From: JALOTE01 sp031422195
GTDB lineage: Bacteria > Pseudomonadota > Alphaproteobacteria > Rhizobiales > Rhizobiaceae
Direction of reading: 5' to 3'
Assembly: GCA_031422195.1 (NCBI GenBank)
Contig: JANOPZ010000110.1
Location: 1 to 7,196, forward strand
DNA: 7,196 bases
Part shown: positions 6,569 to 7,196 of the stretch, one piece after another
How positions within the stretch are numbered: the first letter of the stretch is position 1
How the letters are laid out: each line of letters begins with the position of its first letter
Notes under the pieces: model-generated
What the model was told of the DNA's origin: nothing
The model's input: the letters and a program-made list of their open reading frames with translations, nothing else
Databases searched by the model: none
Made by a program: the position numbers and the translations under genes

Positions 6569-6835
6569 ATGAACGAGATTGATGCCTTAGATATGCTGCG
6601 GGCGGCCCTCTGGACGGTGCTTGTGGTTTCTGCACCCGGTGTTCTTGCCGCCATGATTATCGGGCTTGCAATTGCGCTGCTTCAAGCACTGACGCAGGTG
6701 CAGGAGATGACGTTAACGTTCGTGCCAAAAATCATCGCAATATTTATCGCGATTGTACTGGCAGCGCCCATGATGGGATCAGAGTTGCAATCGCTGACCA
6801 ATCTGGTTTTTTCACGAATTGAGAGTGGGTTTTGA
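6569..6835 (+). CDS. fliQ: Flagellar export gate protein FliQ
   Basis: FliQ is an inner-membrane subunit of the flagellar type III export gate, forming with FliP and FliR the helical channel through which rod, hook and filament proteins pass. The 88-aa length is exactly usual. Two hydrophobic hairpin helices are seen at about 13-39 and 50-72. They flank the conserved loop with LLQALTQVQEMTLTFVPK, the family signature. The N-terminus (MNEIDALDMLRAALW) and the polar C-terminus are also typical. It follows flgD by 22 bp with only a weak purine-rich stretch (AGAAAA) before the ATG. flhA follows after 36 bp, as in related genomes. Confidence 0.96.
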   Translation: MNEIDALDMLRAALWTVLVVSAPGVLAAMIIGLAIALLQALTQVQEMTLTFVPKIIAIFIAIVLAAPMMGSELQSLTNLVFSRIESGF

Positions 6836-6866
6836 TCACTTTCGCACAAGCTTTGGCCGTTTAATT

Positions 6867-6870
6867 GAGG
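6867..6870 (+). promoter_or_regulatory. Unusually close Shine-Dalgarno before flhA
   Basis: GAGG at 6867-6870 is separated from ATG 6872 by a single base; 5-9 nt is usual. No other purine-rich motif lies in the preceding 25 bases. An in-frame TGA at 6866-6868 rules out a start further upstream. Initiation may be weak or depend on ribosomes finishing fliQ. Confidence 0.35.
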
Positions 6871-6871
6871 C

Positions 6872-7196
6872 ATGTCCCAAAACACCATCATTGACGCTTC
6901 AGCACCCGCAAGCCCGAGCAGCGGCAATCAAGATATATTCTTTGCCATTGGCATTGCCGCCATGCTGGCGATTTTGTTTTTGCCCCTGCCGGTGCTTCTC
7001 CTTGATTTCGGGCTGGTGATCTCATTTGGCCTATCATTGTTGATTTTGATGGTGTCGCTTTGGATTAAACGACCGTTGGAATTTTCGGCATTTCCCTTGG
7101 TGTTGCTTGTCGTAACGATGCTGCGCCTATCGCTCAACATTGCAACAACGCGTGGTATTCTAGCCAATGGCCACGAAGGTGAAGAGGCGGCCGGCC
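6872..7196 (+). CDS. flhA: Flagellar export gate protein FlhA, N-terminal part (runs off the right end)
   Basis: FlhA is the large, nonameric membrane component of the flagellar export apparatus. Its membrane part couples export to the proton motive force, and its cytoplasmic ring docks chaperone-substrate complexes. Only the first 108 codons are present; full FlhA is close to 700 aa. After a polar leader of about 20 residues, hydrophobic segments occur at about 22-44, 46-64 and 74-90. Family signatures are LPLPVLLLDFGLVISFGLSL and LVVTMLRLSLNIATTRGIL. The region resembling the FHIPEP family signature lies further on and outside the window. The start at 6872 is the first possible ATG after an in-frame TGA at 6866-6868. 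The frame stays open to the last base. Position directly after fliQ matches the rhizobial order. Confidence 0.95.
   Translation, partial: MSQNTIIDASAPASPSSGNQDIFFAIGIAAMLAILFLPLPVLLLDFGLVISFGLSLLILMVSLWIKRPLEFSAFPLVLLVVTMLRLSLNIATTRGILANGHEGEEAAG

Noticed and set aside
6819..7019. Plus-strand frame overlapping the fliQ end and flhA start
   Set aside because: It is a different frame from flhA. The flhA frame from 6872 gives clear FlhA signatures and this one gives none.
1..7196. Mobile element, CRISPR array, tRNA or other RNA gene, or defence system
   Set aside because: No repeats of the right kind, no integrase or transposase-like frame and no tRNA-like structure were noticed. The window is almost fully occupied by conserved flagellar genes.

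Overview
This window is a stretch of an alphaproteobacterial flagellar gene cluster, with every gene on the + strand. The order is fliK (3' end), ftcR, flgE, flgK, flgL, flaF, flbT, flgD, fliQ, flhA (5' end). This order, together with the orphan OmpR-type regulator FtcR/Rem, the FlaF-FlbT pair and a short FlgD, is the arrangement known from Hyphomicrobiales (Rhizobiales) such as Sinorhizobium and Brucella. Base composition looks intermediate, about half GC by eye and lower than in most terrestrial rhizobia. That would fit a marine or otherwise lower-GC member of the order, but genus cannot be named from the sequence alone.

Layout. Positions 1-606 hold the C-terminal hook-length-control domain of FliK, and the gene continues upstream of the window. 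Positions 607-841 are the only substantial non-coding stretch. It is AT-rich and holds a weak terminator-like hairpin, two candidate promoters and a cluster of short perfect inverted repeats (745-780) just upstream of ftcR. From ftcR (842-1564) to the end of the window the genes are packed with gaps of 36 bp or less, and flaF/flbT and flbT/flgD overlap by 4 nt (ATGA). This looks like one transcription unit of nine genes. The last gene, flhA, starts at 6872 and runs off the right end.

How the genes work together. FtcR is expected to switch on flagellar gene expression. FlgD is the cap on which the hook (FlgE) is built, and FliK measures the hook and switches export specificity. FlgK and FlgL form the hook-filament junction. 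FlaF and FlbT adjust flagellin output after transcription, linking hook completion to filament synthesis. FliQ and FlhA are membrane parts of the flagellar type III export gate that secretes most of the others. Flagellin genes, FliD, FlhB, FliR and the rest of FlhA are not in the window.

Nothing here looks like a new system: no mobile element, CRISPR array or RNA gene was seen. The points most worth a second look are the repeat cluster before ftcR, the degenerate phosphorylation site of FtcR, the N-terminal start correction of ftcR, and the very tight Shine-Dalgarno spacing of flhA.
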